Shown: positions 13,001 to 22,450 of the stretch, piece by piece
Numbering within the stretch: the first letter of the stretch is position 1
How the letters are laid out: each line of letters begins with the position of its first letter
Source of the DNA: Bactrocera neohumeralis
Taxonomy: Eukaryota; Arthropoda; Insecta; Diptera; Tephritidae
Direction of reading: 5' to 3'
DNA: 64,000 bases
Assembly: GCF_024586455.1 (NCBI RefSeq)
Contig: NC_065921.1
Location: forward strand, 76,832,720 to 76,896,719
The notes under the pieces: generated by a model
Seen by the model: the letters and a program-made list of their open reading frames with translations, nothing else
Database searches by the model: none
Told to the model about the DNA's origin: nothing
Translations under genes and position numbers: made by a program

Positions 13001-16000
13001 CCGTCGTGTAGCCCTTCCGCCCATTTCCATGCGCAAGCATTCTCAAAAGTGCATTTCACACCAAGCTGATCTTCAATTTCCGAGGAAGGTGTGGAGTCGG
13101 TCTGCGTTTCGTAAGGACTCTGTAGATGAGAAAATTATATGATGTAATTTAGTTGAAGTTGATAAGGGTAAAACATTTTTTCTTGAGCGAATGACAGACC
13201 GAAAGGATTATTTACTTTAGTTCAAAGTACTACATTTATAACTTTAATGGACCTGTTTACTTTTCAATTTTTTACTTTTAAGTCATATTTTGAACTGGGC
13301 AAGAGATCGACAATTATGTGAGATTCAGAAAAGATATGACTTGTTTGGGAGTCTGATTACAGTGGAATCGCCAGAAACTGCAAAGTTGAGAATGGCCACA
13401 CTTTACCCGAATCTTATCTCTTAGAAACGAGTCGGTACTTTGGTCTAGGGGACATACCTGGAGTTTGTCAAGTACTGATAAACAAAGTGAACTTCTGCTG
13501 CTGAGACCTTTTTCTAGCCTTGATTGAAACGCGAGAGACCTTCTGAACAACTAAGTGTTTTGGCCGGAAACTGTGAATACAGATTGAAAATCTGTGTAGA
13601 AGGGGACTCTTTTCAAATGTTGAGCTTTTGCCAGACTGTGACTGGGTTGAATTTTAGTCGTCTTAACAAATTTGTGAAACTTTTATTGATCTATCATATA
13701 CGATTGCAGTGACCCATATCTGAGTATCGCAAAGCACCAGCATTCACAGCTGCCCAATTGAGATCTTGTATTTCCTTTGGTGGGAGGATCAGCTCTACAA
13801 TATAACCTAATTTAGCCCTGAGATGAGGAGATTAGGATTCTAAAGCCAAAGGAGGCCTAACGAAGCCTTGTAAATATTTCTTATGCTCTAACAGTGCTAA
13901 GACTTGAGATATGATCTCTGAATTTCTAAAATAGTATATTTGGCTTTTCTGAAACTGTCCGATTATTCCTTGAAAAAGTAGAATTGCGCCGCGCTAAATA
14001 TGATATTCTTTGTTCTCATTTTAAAATACGGAAAGTAATAGGACTGAGTCGATTTAAAAAAAAAAAATTAATGAACTAATCTTACAATTCTTTAAAAAAA
14101 ACTTTCAAAATGGGCTCCTACTGCGTCAATGCAGCGCTGCCTGCGCGATTTCCAAGCATTGAAGGCGTCACGGAAGGCATTCTCCGGAATATCCTTGAGA
14201 GCCGAGGTACATGCTGCTTGGATCCCCTCTGTCGTCTGAAAATACTTGGCTTTTATCGGCTTTTTCACGAAAGGACACAAAAAAAAAGTCCAGGGCCACA
14301 TCTGGGTTGTAGAGCGGCTGCGGAAGCGTACACTTCGAAGTGCAGTCATGGCAGAAGAAAATCAATCCTATTACTTTCCGGACAAACCCTGGATATCAAG
14401 AGCTTTAAAGCACAAAGTTCTGCTGCTGTTGGGTACTGGTCTTTTCGTTTTAGAGGGCTAAGGTTTGAGCTAACAGACACAAGATGATCCTGAACCAACG
14501 CTTGTATGGAAAATTTTTTCATTTGAAGGAATATATTCACCAAATTTGCCATGATTTATTGTTCAATCGGAATGTCGGAAGAAATTGTTCAGATCGGATA
14601 ACGGTTGCCATGTAAACTGACCAACCAAAGTTCTTCTAAAGAAGCTTTTGTATTTCGCTGTAATCAAGGTTAACTTTTTTTTCTTGTTTTAGTCTATAAA
14701 AACACAAAAAGCTGAGATGGCATGCTCTTAAGCTTGGAAGTGAGAGCAAGTGTTGATTTCTAAAACCTTAAAGTAGTGATCATATTCAATGGAATTGCTT
14801 GAAACGATTATATGATGTTTTTGTATGTCCTAATGTTAAGTACAAAGCTCCTTCTAGAACTTCAAGGTGAAAGCTCTGACGGTGAAGCACTGATCTCGAT
14901 AAAGATAGCTTTCGCCAAAGAAATTTTGCACAAAATAAGTAAGAACTGAGCTAGTATTAGGCTGTAAGGAAAACACTAAGTTGGAAAGCTTTTGAAAGTT
15001 CATATAAAACGAAGTTCATATATACAAAGTTTAAGTCGAAAAGCTTTTGAAAGTTCATATTTTGAACGGAATAGTTAACACTTATTTGACTATAGCACTA
15101 TTACCGAAGCTCGGTAGTACGCAGCTCACAACTGCCAGTGCACTTTCCATATACGCAACTACCAAAGATTGTCATCACACCAATCACTTTCATTTAGTTG
15201 CCATTTTTATTAAACACTAATTATTTGATTACCTTCGAGGAGCAGACAGGCAGCTGCACGAGTATGTGTGTGGGTGCTAACTTTAAAGCAATTGAATTTC
15301 ACATCTCGCTCTCACTATCAACATACATACATACATATGTACATATATATTTGCCTATGCGCTGCACTCGAAAACTGCTCTAATAGCGCTGCCACCTAAT
15401 TGATTGAATTAAGCGCATTTCTGGCCTGGAACCATACACCACTTGGAACTACTTGGAGCAATAAACTGCGACAACACTGGAGGAGCTGCCAACGGCGGTT
15501 GAGCGGTTGACAAGATGCAACAACAAAAAAAAAAAGAAAAAGAAAGCGGAGGGGCGCAAATAATTTGCGCTTTAATTTAAAACAACAACAGCAAAGCACT
15601 TTCTGTGCTTATTTTGCTTTTCTTGCAGCTGTCACCATAAGTTTGCCGCAACCTCGGCTATTTTGTTGCTTAAGCAATATACGCCACGACTATTTCTATG
15701 TATAGATTGTCTTTGGATCGGCCTGCCAGGCTGTCTGTGGCACGCGGCTGCTCATTAAAGTGACAGTTGCAACATGTAATGCGATTGCGAGGTGTGTGTA
15801 AGTAGCGCGCTGTGACGTTATAAAGAGGTAAATGCCTTAAGTTCATTTCCGTTAAGTGATTACGGAGCGCTACGCGCGACGCAGTACAGCTGCAGCAAGC
15901 CACAAGCTGATGGTCTGACGGACGCAACACATACCGCCCGAGCTAGTGGGAGGCAAGCGGGTTGGCTGCTGTGGCTCGTTGGCGGAGTCAACCAGAGTTT

Positions 16001-17204
16001 GTGGCAGACATTACTGGGGTTGGATGGATGTGGCGTTCGGTGAGAAAGGGTGTATAGCATATTGCAAGAAGCGCGCAGCTGCATTTATTCACTTATAGAA
16101 CACACGTACAGAGAAATATTTAAATCACTGCATTTGTTGGCAAGATTAATGTTTCGTGGATTTGCTATTTTTAGTTAAATATAAGGTGGTATAGGCGACT
16201 CACCGATTTGGGTGCTGTATTGCGCATCTTCTCTTTGATCACCTCCAACGGATCTCTGTGTTCATCAACGTCGCCGTCATGGCCATCGATATTTCCATTG
16301 GTGACACCGCCATCCGGTTCATCGGCTTGTCCTTGTGGCGGAAAACGTTGCTTATTCAATTTGCGTATTTCCGAAATGGAATTGTACGACTTCTTCGGAC
16401 TAACACGGAACGGCTTAGCATCGGTGGGATCTGTAGTAGCGTATAAAAAATACAAAAATAAATAAATTCGTTTTTTGAAAAAACTCGAACATAATTGAAA
16501 ACACACTTACCAGCTTGATTGCCATTGAATTGCGGTTGATAGTGCGCTGGATATAGTGTCTCCGCACCGGGACGCAATTGATCACCATAACGGTCAGCCG
16601 GTCCCAAACTGCCCAAACCATCTATCTTGCCTATGGACGAAGTCGCCGAATAGGATGGATAACCGACATTTGTGCCACTAATACCACCACCTGGTCCGCC
16701 CACAGACGGTTTCATCAACTCTTTGCGCAACGAATCGATGCCACCACGTCCACTGTTGGGTCGTCCAACACTCGCACCCAAACCGGATAGATTTAGACGC
16801 CGTCGACTGGTTTCGCCGCGTCCACCACCGCGTCCACCCAAGGGCGGTGCACGTGTACCATCCGGTCCGTCGAAATCATCGTAGGGCAACATGCCACGCT
16901 GCGTCAACGACGACATGGTCGCTTGCGGTATTGGCATATCGCGTGTGCGTCCATTGCGCAGCTGTTTGCCGCTGCCCAGATAATTGTGCTGTTGTGCGGC
17001 CGCAATCGAGTTGTAGCTGGTGTGATTGAGCAGTGGTCGCTGACACGCCACCGGCGTTAAGCTGGTCCAGCTGTTTAGCACCAAAATGGTGCATAATATA
17101 CTGAGCAGCGTGTGTGACGTTGGTGTTAATATGGAAGAGACCTGCAGCGACCGCGACGGCGTCGTTGTCGAAGCTATGCACTTCTTGGACGCGCAGTGTT
17201 GCAT
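5913..17204 (-). CDS. Alk: Alk receptor tyrosine kinase, 14 coding exons
   Basis: Receptor tyrosine kinase of the ALK/LTK family. In flies it is the plasma-membrane receptor for Jelly belly and signals through Ras/MAPK in visceral muscle and nervous system (family knowledge). CDS exons on the minus strand: 17204-16511, 16430-16204, 13119-12909, 12837-12352, 11986-11494, 10075-9888, 9818-9641, 9576-9276, 9219-8583, 8518-8417, 8281-8074, 7998-7395, 7332-7132, 7067-5913. All introns are GT..AG, phases match at every junction, and the sum is 5,685 nt (1,894 residues plus TAG). Domain order: hydrophobic N-terminal segment ~32-54, MAM ~330-491, LDLa 501-539 with six Cys, MAM ~548-733, Gly-rich ~826-1110, TM ~1148-1172, kinase ~1242-1510, tail to 1894. 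MAM-LDLa-MAM plus Gly-rich plus kinase is diagnostic for ALK. The product is somewhat longer than the ~1,700 residues I recall for Drosophila Alk. The start is the first ATG of the open frame, with A at -3. Splice sites are by eye; an extra small exon in the 3.1 kb intron is not excluded. Confidence 0.93.
7132..7332 (-). CDS. Alk: Alk exon 13: kinase C-lobe end
   Basis: Encodes residues 1444-1510 (begins VFSLGMMPYPG, includes YRIMADCW and HRPNF). It matches the end of receptor tyrosine kinase C-lobes. The acceptor used is CTTACAG|GTTTTC; an inner AG 8 bp downstream would break the frame. The donor is ACTATA|GTAAGT. Confidence 0.93.
7395..7998 (-). CDS. Alk: Alk exon 12: tyrosine kinase core
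   Basis: Encodes residues 1242-1443. Glycine loop GQGAFGEV at 1245-1252, catalytic Lys in VAVK at ~1272, catalytic loop HRDIAARN at 1369-1376, DFG at 1392-1394, and the ALK/insulin-receptor type activation loop YxxxYY with Tyr 1400, 1404 and 1405. All catalytic residues are intact, so this is an active-type kinase. Confidence 0.97.
8074..8281 (-). CDS. Alk: Alk exon 11: juxtamembrane segment
   Basis: Encodes residues 1173-1241. A basic stop-transfer YNRYQRKKQAKLRHK is followed by an FNPNYGCDG motif equivalent to the YNPNY of vertebrate ALK. It ends LPQIARESLRLVK just before the glycine loop. Confidence 0.9.
8417..8518 (-). CDS. Alk: Alk exon 10: transmembrane helix
   Basis: Encodes residues 1139-1172. 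A short acidic/Ser juxtamembrane stretch is followed by a single hydrophobic helix (YLIGFFIFLVVLLGAALTAL). The exon is too short to stand out alone, but both phases fit exactly. Confidence 0.9.
8583..9219 (-). CDS. Alk: Alk exon 9: Gly-rich domain, second part, and Cys-rich stalk
   Basis: Encodes residues 927-1138. LLIAGGGGGLGIG and repeated poly-Gly segments complete the Gly-rich domain. A Cys-rich EGF-like stalk (CGCDYRCIALDEY..CICPDGW) then leads to the membrane. The chosen acceptor CACAG|CTAAAC has a weak pyrimidine tract, but it is the only one keeping phase 0 and giving LNSAKNEAVPLLIAGG. The intron before it is 56 bp. Confidence 0.88.
9276..9576 (-). CDS. Alk: Alk exon 8: Gly-rich domain, first part
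   Basis: Encodes residues 826-926. It starts with the KGASGGLGSGG glycine run, continues with a VLELHKNEELYILVGQQG strand typical of the ALK/LTK Gly-rich fold, and ends in a run of six glycines then SFVFL. The donor TTCCTG|GTAAGT is in phase 0. Confidence 0.9.
9641..9818 (-). CDS. Alk: Alk exon 7: linker with paired Cys before Gly-rich domain
   Basis: Encodes residues 767-825. It contains two Cys (LTTCDTRG and QLECEVAY) and an acidic VIEEE stretch, then KWKVPHEGYYT, which leads into the Gly-rich fold. It was derived purely by splice phasing: acceptor CCACACAG|ATCT and donor TACAC|GTGAGT. Confidence 0.85.
9888..10075 (-). CDS. Alk: Alk exon 6: end of second MAM domain
   Basis: Encodes residues 704-766. 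The MAM C-terminal signature VAVDDISLSPECF is at ~721-733. The acceptor CTTCTTCAG|ATAC joins in phase 2 after the 1.4 kb transposon-bearing intron; the donor is CACT|GTAAGT. Confidence 0.88.
10076..11493 (-). other. Alk intron between exons 5 and 6
   Basis: 1,418 bp, bounded by AA|GTAAGT and CTTCAG|A. It holds the RNase H retrotransposon fragment at ~10,185-10,970, antisense to Alk. The rest (10,971-11,493) shows nothing recognisable. Confidence 0.85.
10185..10970 (+). mobile_element. Non-LTR retrotransposon 3' fragment, RNase H and C-terminal region
   Basis: Plus-strand frames, broken by frameshifts, give VNIYIDNQAAIKAVTSYRI (RNase H core), then GCHKGIEGNEIVNE, then the retroelement C-terminal zinc-knuckle-like region. 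It ends YYSSW, LNSIRYRKGPNWSIRG and VGINLTQPNL. The same C-terminal text recurs on the minus strand at 42,165-42,790. It is a 5'-truncated dead copy of a Jockey/I/R1-type element (clade by recollection) inserted in an Alk intron in the opposite orientation. Its AACCTAACCCAACCTAA end is the 3' terminus. Confidence 0.8.
11494..11986 (-). CDS. Alk: Alk exon 5: second MAM domain, main part
   Basis: Encodes residues 540-703. It begins DKIPYGGRCDFEQDWCGW, a typical MAM start, and continues through the beta-sandwich region ending WLRAEYILPNITS. Several N-glycosylation sequons are present (for example NATG, NITT). The donor TCCAA|GTAAGT is in phase 2. Confidence 0.9.
11987..12351 (-). other. Alk intron between exons 4 and 5
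   Basis: 365 bp with TATGTCTG-type microsatellite traces near 12,160-12,190. No gene or transposon is seen. Confidence 0.8.
12352..12837 (-). CDS. Alk: Alk exon 4: rest of first MAM domain and LDLa module
   Basis: Encodes residues 378-539. The MAM domain ends with the hallmark VAIDNLHMVNCF near 482-492. It is followed by a complete LDL-receptor class A module with Cys at 501, 508, 516, 523, 529 and 539 and the Ca-binding acidic run DCDDGEDE. This is the LDLa between the two MAMs that marks ALK receptors. The donor TTGCG|GTAAGT leaves one base. Confidence 0.92.
12909..13119 (-). CDS. Alk: Alk exon 3: start of first MAM domain
   Basis: Encodes residues 308-377. The MAM signature CTFENACAWKW begins at residue 330 and the GxxxxWxW pattern of MAM domains is visible. 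The acceptor CATCTACAG|AGTCC closes the 3.1 kb intron, and phase 0 matches exon 2. Confidence 0.88.
14029..14391 (-). mobile_element. Short internally deleted mariner (DD34D), about 363 bp
   Basis: The ends are mariner inverted repeats: CGGAAAGTAATAGGACTGA at the left and TCCTATTACTTTCCGGACAAA then CCCTG at the right; the outer ten bases of the left end are lost. The minus strand keeps only the transposase C-terminus, with EGIQAACTSALKDIPENAFRDAF and WKSRRQRCIDAVGAHFESF. The same family has longer derivatives at 50,304-51,045 and 59,513-60,430. It is non-autonomous and lies in the same orientation as Alk. Confidence 0.8.
14470..14690 (-). repeat. Reverse-orientation partial copy of the 154 bp repeat
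   Basis: Read on the minus strand it contains degraded forms of the phrases seen at 36,880-37,520 (TTTGGTTGGTCAGTTTACATGGCA, CGATCTGAACAATTTCTTCCGACATTCC, AAATTTGGTGAATATATTCCTTCAAATGAAAAA). It directly follows the mariner remnant. Confidence 0.6.
16204..16430 (-). CDS. Alk: Alk exon 2: acidic/hydrophilic linker
   Basis: Encodes residues 232-307 (begins DPTDAKPFRVSPKK, ends MRNTAPKS). It has no recognisable domain and an acidic Asp/Glu-rich centre. The acceptor CTACTACAG|ATCC follows an 80 bp intron; the donor is AATCG|GTGAGT, ending in phase 0. Confidence 0.8.
16511..17204 (-). CDS. Alk: Alk exon 1: start codon, N-terminal hydrophobic segment, basic Gly-rich linker
   Basis: Encodes residues 1-231. 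A hydrophobic stretch at ~32-54 (TLLSILCTILVLNSW core) follows a Ser/Thr-rich start and would serve as a recessed signal peptide. The rest is poorly conserved linker rich in Gly, Arg and Ser, including GGRGGGRG, with basic RRR sites. The donor reads CAAGCTG|GTAAGT and leaves one base for the next exon. The ATG has AAA just upstream. No in-frame upstream ATG is seen, but a further upstream splice into this exon's 5' UTR cannot be excluded. Confidence 0.85.
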
Positions 17205-18640
17205 TTTGCGAAAAGGTAGGCTTGGCGTTTGCGCGTTTTAGAAGCGTGTTATTCTGCTGTTAAGTTGTATGTTTTTGTTTTTGTAAATTTTCAACACTTG
17301 TGTAGAATTGTAAACTGTTATATGCTTTACTACTTCAACACTTTCAAGTCTTTTGCATTGACAACTGCGCTGATTTGGGTTTAACTTTTAAATTTATTCC
17401 AACACTTTGGTAAGACGTTCGACGATTTGGTTGGCACATTTTCCAGTATTTTATTTGCTATCGTTTTAATCATGTTTTCTTGTTCACGTATTGTTTTCGA
17501 AGAATTTAAGCTGTGACATGGAGAATTATGCATTCAGCCACGCCTTCTATGTGCTGATAGGTGGCCTCCTATTTGGAAGCATTGTTGTTAATAAAAAAGT
17601 GAAAAACCTGTAAAGGAGACAGAATTTGTATATTAGTAGTGATGCTTATTGAAAATAAATACGAAATATTTAAACTTAATACTAATATTTACAGATCCGT
17701 AAAAAGTTTGGAAATTTTGGAATTTTTTAAGGATCACTATTTTTGAAAAAAATTTTGGTTATTATTTTTTCTGTGGAAGTTCGCGAAATATATATTTTTT
17801 ATCAACACTGTGGCCTCTAAGTTTAAGTTTTCGAAGTTTTTATTTTATATGCCAATCCAGCTCCTTTTTGTAGACCAAAATTTTCACTCTGATATGTAAA
17901 ATTCTTTCTAAGCTCTCTCATAAGATTATTTAATGTTTTCGCTCTTCATATTTGTCGCTGCTTTCTTCAGCATCCCACTTCAAGCCGTAGCGCACTATCC
18001 AAATTGAAAATATTACAGCCTCGTCGCTGGAGTCGCATTGTCATACTACTTGGGTGCCAGTTGCTTATTAGAGATGAATTTCAAAAATAATTTTTTTTTG
18101 CATGTAATTAGCTATCTATAGTTGTTATCTGCTTTGTAGCGATCTGCGCGTTTATGAAGAAAAAAAAACACCAAAAAGTCATCAACTGAAAAAGTTTAAT
18201 ATTTTTTTTCGCTTGTTGCTTTGATAAATAAGTTCTTAAACGTTTCTAAGAAAGTCTCTCCAAGTGTAAGCGAATAATTTTTAGTTTTTTTTTGGCTCAC
18301 TCTAATATAGATATACATATGTGTATATTTAAAAAAATTAAAAACGACCAAAGATCTTTTAGAAGTCCCAAAAAATTACTCAAACAATTGTGAAACTAAT
18401 TTGTTTTTATTAATTTTTTTCGAAGTAACAGTATTTTAGATCATTATGAAAATACAGAAAAAAATATTCCAAAACTAAATTAAAAATTTTTCATTCTAAC
18501 AGCTCATGATCGATTTTTAAGCTTGCTCAAAATGCCATTTACTCGTTCAGTTGAGTTGAGATGAGATGAGAGTTTCATACACCATTCTGCCTTGTATTCT
18601 TTAATTCATAAATCCTATTTCGAACTATATCAATTGAGTA
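17205..18640. other. 5' flank of the Alk coding region
   Basis: The first bases upstream of the start codon must be 5' UTR. No convincing initiator or splice acceptor can be fixed by eye. No transposon or ORF is recognised; poly-T runs are frequent. Confidence 0.5.
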
Positions 18641-18867
18641 AATCTGTCACTAACCATTATAATACAATATATACCCATAAACTGGTCTTCAACGGTCTCA
18701 AAACATCGCCAACTTCGTTATTTCGGGTTGAAAAATAAATATTTTTAACAAAAAAAGAAATCTGTCATAAATCATTATAATATATGTATATCCATAAATT
18801 GGTCTTTAACGGTCTCAAAACATCCCCATCTTCATTATTTCTGGTGGAAAACTAAATATCTGAAACA
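18641..18867. repeat. 118 bp tandem duplication
   Basis: Two diverged copies at 18,641-18,758 and 18,759-18,867, each starting AATCTGTCA and containing CCATAAA(C/T)TGGTCTT(C/T)AACGG followed by TCTCAAAACATC. Unit content is non-coding and unrecognised. Confidence 0.8.
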
Positions 18868-18904
18868 AAAAAAAATTAGTATATGGTATTCGAGGCATTA
18901 TTTT

Positions 18905-19100
18905 AGAGTAACATTTGGGAATAGAAAATATTTTTTTGAAAAGGATTCGTAAAAGTTGTCATCACAAAAGTTATAGATCTTTTCATTACCTACAACTTTG
19001 CCATATAACTTTTTTCTATGGGACTCGTACTTTTTTTGGAAATCGAGATAAACTGTATATATATTTATCCTTAAAAATTCAACCAGGCCTCATCCCTTCC
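18905..19100 (+). repeat. Dispersed repeat with hairpin, copy 1
   Basis: Homologous to 42,800-42,960. Core at 18,963-19,000: ACAAAAGTTATAGATC, a CTTTTCATTAC spacer, then CTACAACTTTG. The arms are almost complementary (a near-palindrome around the spacer). Downstream GACTCGTA and GATAAA blocks are also shared. Class unknown. Confidence 0.6.
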
Positions 19101-19399
19101 TTATTCCAACATTGGATTGCTCGAAATTGAACCAGGTCCCCCTCCTTCCTTTATTCAACACTGGTTTTCCTGAAATTTATTTCTCCTCTAATTTTTTTAT
19201 TGTATCTTTCTTTTCATCTTTTCCAATGGTTTTTATCCTACTAAGTATTTTTTGCTTTCAAAAATTATTTACCTTTTCTATAAGAACAGATCTTTATAAG
19301 AAAAGTAGTATATATACTTGTATATTTAGTGCTAATATCATATTTAATAGAATTAAACGGTTTGTATTATAATTCAGGGTATTCATCGTTAGCCACTCT

Positions 19400-20020
19400 T
19401 AAGTGAAAACACTACAGTTTGGGCCCTTCAAATGAGTTTTGAGGATAGGTGGGTAGGAAGGAGAGTAGCCCTGTTGTATTTCGGGCTCAATTAGCAATAG
19501 CTGTGCCATTTTGATGCACTAGTCGTAGGCCTTTTTATTATTGCTCTCACGTTTCACCTTCTCGTTCAAACTATTTTGTGATGAAGCTACTATGCTTTTT
19601 GTAGACATCCATTCAAGGTTTATTGCTTTATGTATTCTAATGGTTCTGTGTCGGATCTTCGATAGGGCTTGGCATTCACAGAGAAAGTGGAAAATTGTTT
19701 CCTTATTCGATACTAATTCGCAGGATCTCGTTTAGAAAAGCTTTTCCTGCCTTTGCCAACTCGTCTGCTTTTCGTTGCCAAAAAAGTTCTTGCGGCCGGG
19801 AACCCAGATCAAGTCTGGGTTAAGCTTGTCTTCTAGCGGCTTAGTGCCTTCTTGCAGTTCAGGATTATGCTGGAATTAGCCATGGGTGACGCCTGGCTAT
19901 CGGTGTATATTGTTGCTTTATGTATCCCCTCGTAGTTATTCAATAAAGCTTCGCAGGTTTTCTCTATGCCCAGTTCTTTCGCTTGGAAGATGCTAGCCGA
20001 GTTCGGTAGACGCATAGTGA
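19400..20020 (-). mobile_element. Non-LTR retrotransposon 3' fragment (RNase H region), minus strand
   Basis: The minus frame at 20,015-19,833 reads MRLPNSASIFQAKELGIEK and then IYTDSQASPMANSS, the RNase H 'IFQAE..AI' and 'SDSQAA' motifs of Jockey/R1-type elements. It continues in broken frames through LIWVPGRKNFFGNE, FHFLCECQALSKIRHRT and HLKGPNCSVF. Frameshifted and dead. The EN and RT domains are absent. Confidence 0.75.
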
Positions 20021-20029
20021 GAGAAATGT

Positions 20030-20890
20030 CGATATTACCGGAATAGACGCATCCATGACATCGCTAAAGAACTAAACATTCATCATCAAATGGTTTTGAA
20101 CCATTTAAAAAAGGCTGGCTACAAAAAGAAGCTCGATGCTTGGGCATCCACATGAATTGTCTGTGAAAAATTTAATAGACATCTGTGTTTCTTTGCTGAT
20201 ACGAAATGAAATCGAACTGTTTCTGAAGCGAATGGTAACAGAAGGCGAAAAGTGGATCTAACACGACAATAATATGTGAAAAAGATCATGGTACAAACGT
20301 GGTGAAGCTCGACAAATGGCCGCTAAGCCAGGATTGACGCCTCGAAAGGTTATGCTGAGTGTTTGGTGGGATTGGAAAGGAATCATCCACTATGAGCTGC
20401 TCCAGCCTGGTCGAGCAATTGATTTTATATTTTATTGTCAACAACTGATGAGATTGAAGCAAGCAATCGAAAAAACGGCCAGAACTGTTCAACAGAAAGG
20501 ACTTCGTCTTCCATCAGCACAACGCTAGACCACACATTTTTTTGATGACTCGACAAAAACTGGAAGATTTTGGCTGGGAAGTTTTGATGCATCCACCATA
20601 TAGCCCTGACCTTGCACCATCGGTCTGCCATTTGTTTCAGTCAATGCAGAACTACCTCAATGGAGTAAGGTTGGCTTCAAGAGAAGCCTGTGAAAATTAC
20701 TTGTTGCAGTTTATCGCCGAGAAACCACACAAATTTTACACTGATGAAATAATGTAACTAGCGGAAAAATGGCAAAAAGCGATCGACCAAAATGCTACAT
20801 ATGTGGTGCATTAAAGTTCATTATAAATATAAAAAAAAACAAATAAGTTGAAGTTTGATTAGTAATACGAAAAGACTTTTTCGACTATAT
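20030..20890 (+). mobile_element. Mariner (DD34D) remnant
   Basis: The plus strand encodes most of a mariner transposase with stops and a frameshift: LNIHHQMVLNHLKKAGY (HTH end), ELSVKNLIDICVSLL, FLKRMVTEGEKWI (first Asp region), SVWWDWKGIIHYELLQ, then after a frameshift MTRQKLEDFGWEVLMHPP and YSPDLAP. The second catalytic Asp region (FHQHNARPH) has Asp replaced. The N-terminal start and both ends are missing or unclear. This lineage supplied the sequence of the 51 bp minisatellite at 26,960-27,545. Confidence 0.85.
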
Positions 20891-22049
20891 TAATATGGAA
20901 CTGCCAGTGAAGAATACCTGTATGTATTTTATTTTTGTGTGAAGTTTGAAAGCTCCTAACGAAAATAGGTGTTACTGAACCGAAGGAAGTAAAATTTTGC
21001 TGGCAAATTTTTTAACCTTTTCGCTGGAGAGTCTATTGAAAAATTATTAATAATTTGAGAATTTTACTGCAACATTTTTGCGCTTTGTCGTTGACGTTTG
21101 CGGTAGAGACTCACCGAAAAATAATTAGTAATTTTAAAACTTTGAAATTTGGAGAAAAATATTAAAAATTATTCACAATTTTGTAGCGCTTTTATGGGTG
21201 ACCCGTAAAAAACTCTCTGCTGCTGCACTGGTTTTTGTGTTGCACCATTTCGGAGCATTAGAAATATTGATTTTGGTAAATTCTTTTGCATATTTTTTAT
21301 ATATTTTCACATTTTCGACACAAAACGTTTTTGGCGTTCATTGATTTTTTTTACATACAAGAGCTTGCAAGAGGTATTAGAACTGGCTGCTAACCTTTGA
21401 CTGTTTTAGGCGTAGATTGATTTCTTATAACCAAGAGCATGTAGTTATTAGAACTGGCATTTCGTCTGCTAAACTCTACTTTTTCTATAAATTTCATTTA
21501 CACATTTGCTGGCTCGGTTGCTAGCTGCCTTTTCCTATAAAAAAATTTTCTTTGGCAAATATTTTATTTTTCCTTTACTTGCACTTTTGTGGACACTTCT
21601 AGCTAACTAACTTCGTATTTGTACTAATTTCGCATCTGAAAACTTTCATTTTCACTAAATTTCACGCTTTGTTTTGCGAAATTATCACTTTCGTTTTCCA
21701 CAAAAATCCGAGCAATTTATGCAGCACTCCACTTTACTCCAAATAAATTTTCACTTCGATTTGCGTTGCTTCGTTTTGTTGCGCTGTTTCATGGATTTTC
21801 GCTGCCTGAATTTGGGAGCCTCGATTTCTTGCAAACTTTTTCTCCGCACGCACACGTTCGGCTGGTGGCCATATTGCACAATTTTTCAGCAAACCGTCAC
21901 AGCGTTTTATAGCAAAAATTACAGTTATATCTTCACAAATTTCAACAAATCGCACAGAATTTCACATTTTCTCTTTCAATTTGCAAATTATCACAACTTT
22001 AATTAGCAAATAATTAATTAAATACATTTTCGTGTCGGAGCGTTTGGAA
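20891..22049. other. Unassigned DNA
   Basis: No transposon or gene recognised. 21,540-22,010 is rich in TTTCACTTT/TTTCATTT phrases, and the ORFs there have no protein-like composition. Confidence 0.5.
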
Positions 22050-22450
22050 AAGATTGCTTGCTTGCTGGCTTCTTCTGCGCAGAAATAATTCGCAAGCAAG
22101 TGCTGTGTTTTTTTTTTGCTCGCTACTCGGCCAACCGACGAAAAGCAGTCAGAAAATTGGAAGCTGTTTTTGGACACAACAGCAGGAAGCAGGCAGCAGC
22201 AGCAGCGCAGCAATGGAGGCAGGCAGCGAGCGCAAGCTCGAGAGATGCTGGAGAAAAAGAAGAAGAAGCAGCAGAAGAAGAGGACGACGATGAGTGGAGG
22301 CAACAGCCGCAGTTTTGGCGTATAGACGAAGCGCGTTGTGCTGTAAGAGAGAGTTGTATTGTTCGGCAACGCGTTGTTGAGAGCGTCGACGTGAAGTTGA
22401 CAGGATGTTTGGGTATTGGTCGCAGGTTAGCAGCAAAACAATGAGCGGAA
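22050..22450. promoter_or_regulatory. GC-richer unique block, candidate 5' UTR exon or promoter
   Basis: CAG/GAAGAA-rich sequence with overlapping ORFs on both strands, as in many fly 5' UTRs. It differs strongly from the AT-rich surroundings. No start site or splice site can be fixed. If Alk has a distal non-coding exon, this is one candidate; that is inference only. Confidence 0.25.

Larger units (their letters stand above)
13120..16203 (-). other. Alk intron between exons 2 and 3
   Basis: 3,084 bp. 13,120-14,028 shows nothing recognisable. 14,029-14,391 is a mariner deletion derivative and 14,470-14,690 a reverse copy of the 154 bp repeat. 14,691-16,203 is unique DNA with a short direct repeat (AAAGCTTTTGAAAGTTCATAT near 14,985 and 15,039). 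A small missed exon cannot be excluded, but phases 0/0 across the intron need none. Confidence 0.75.
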
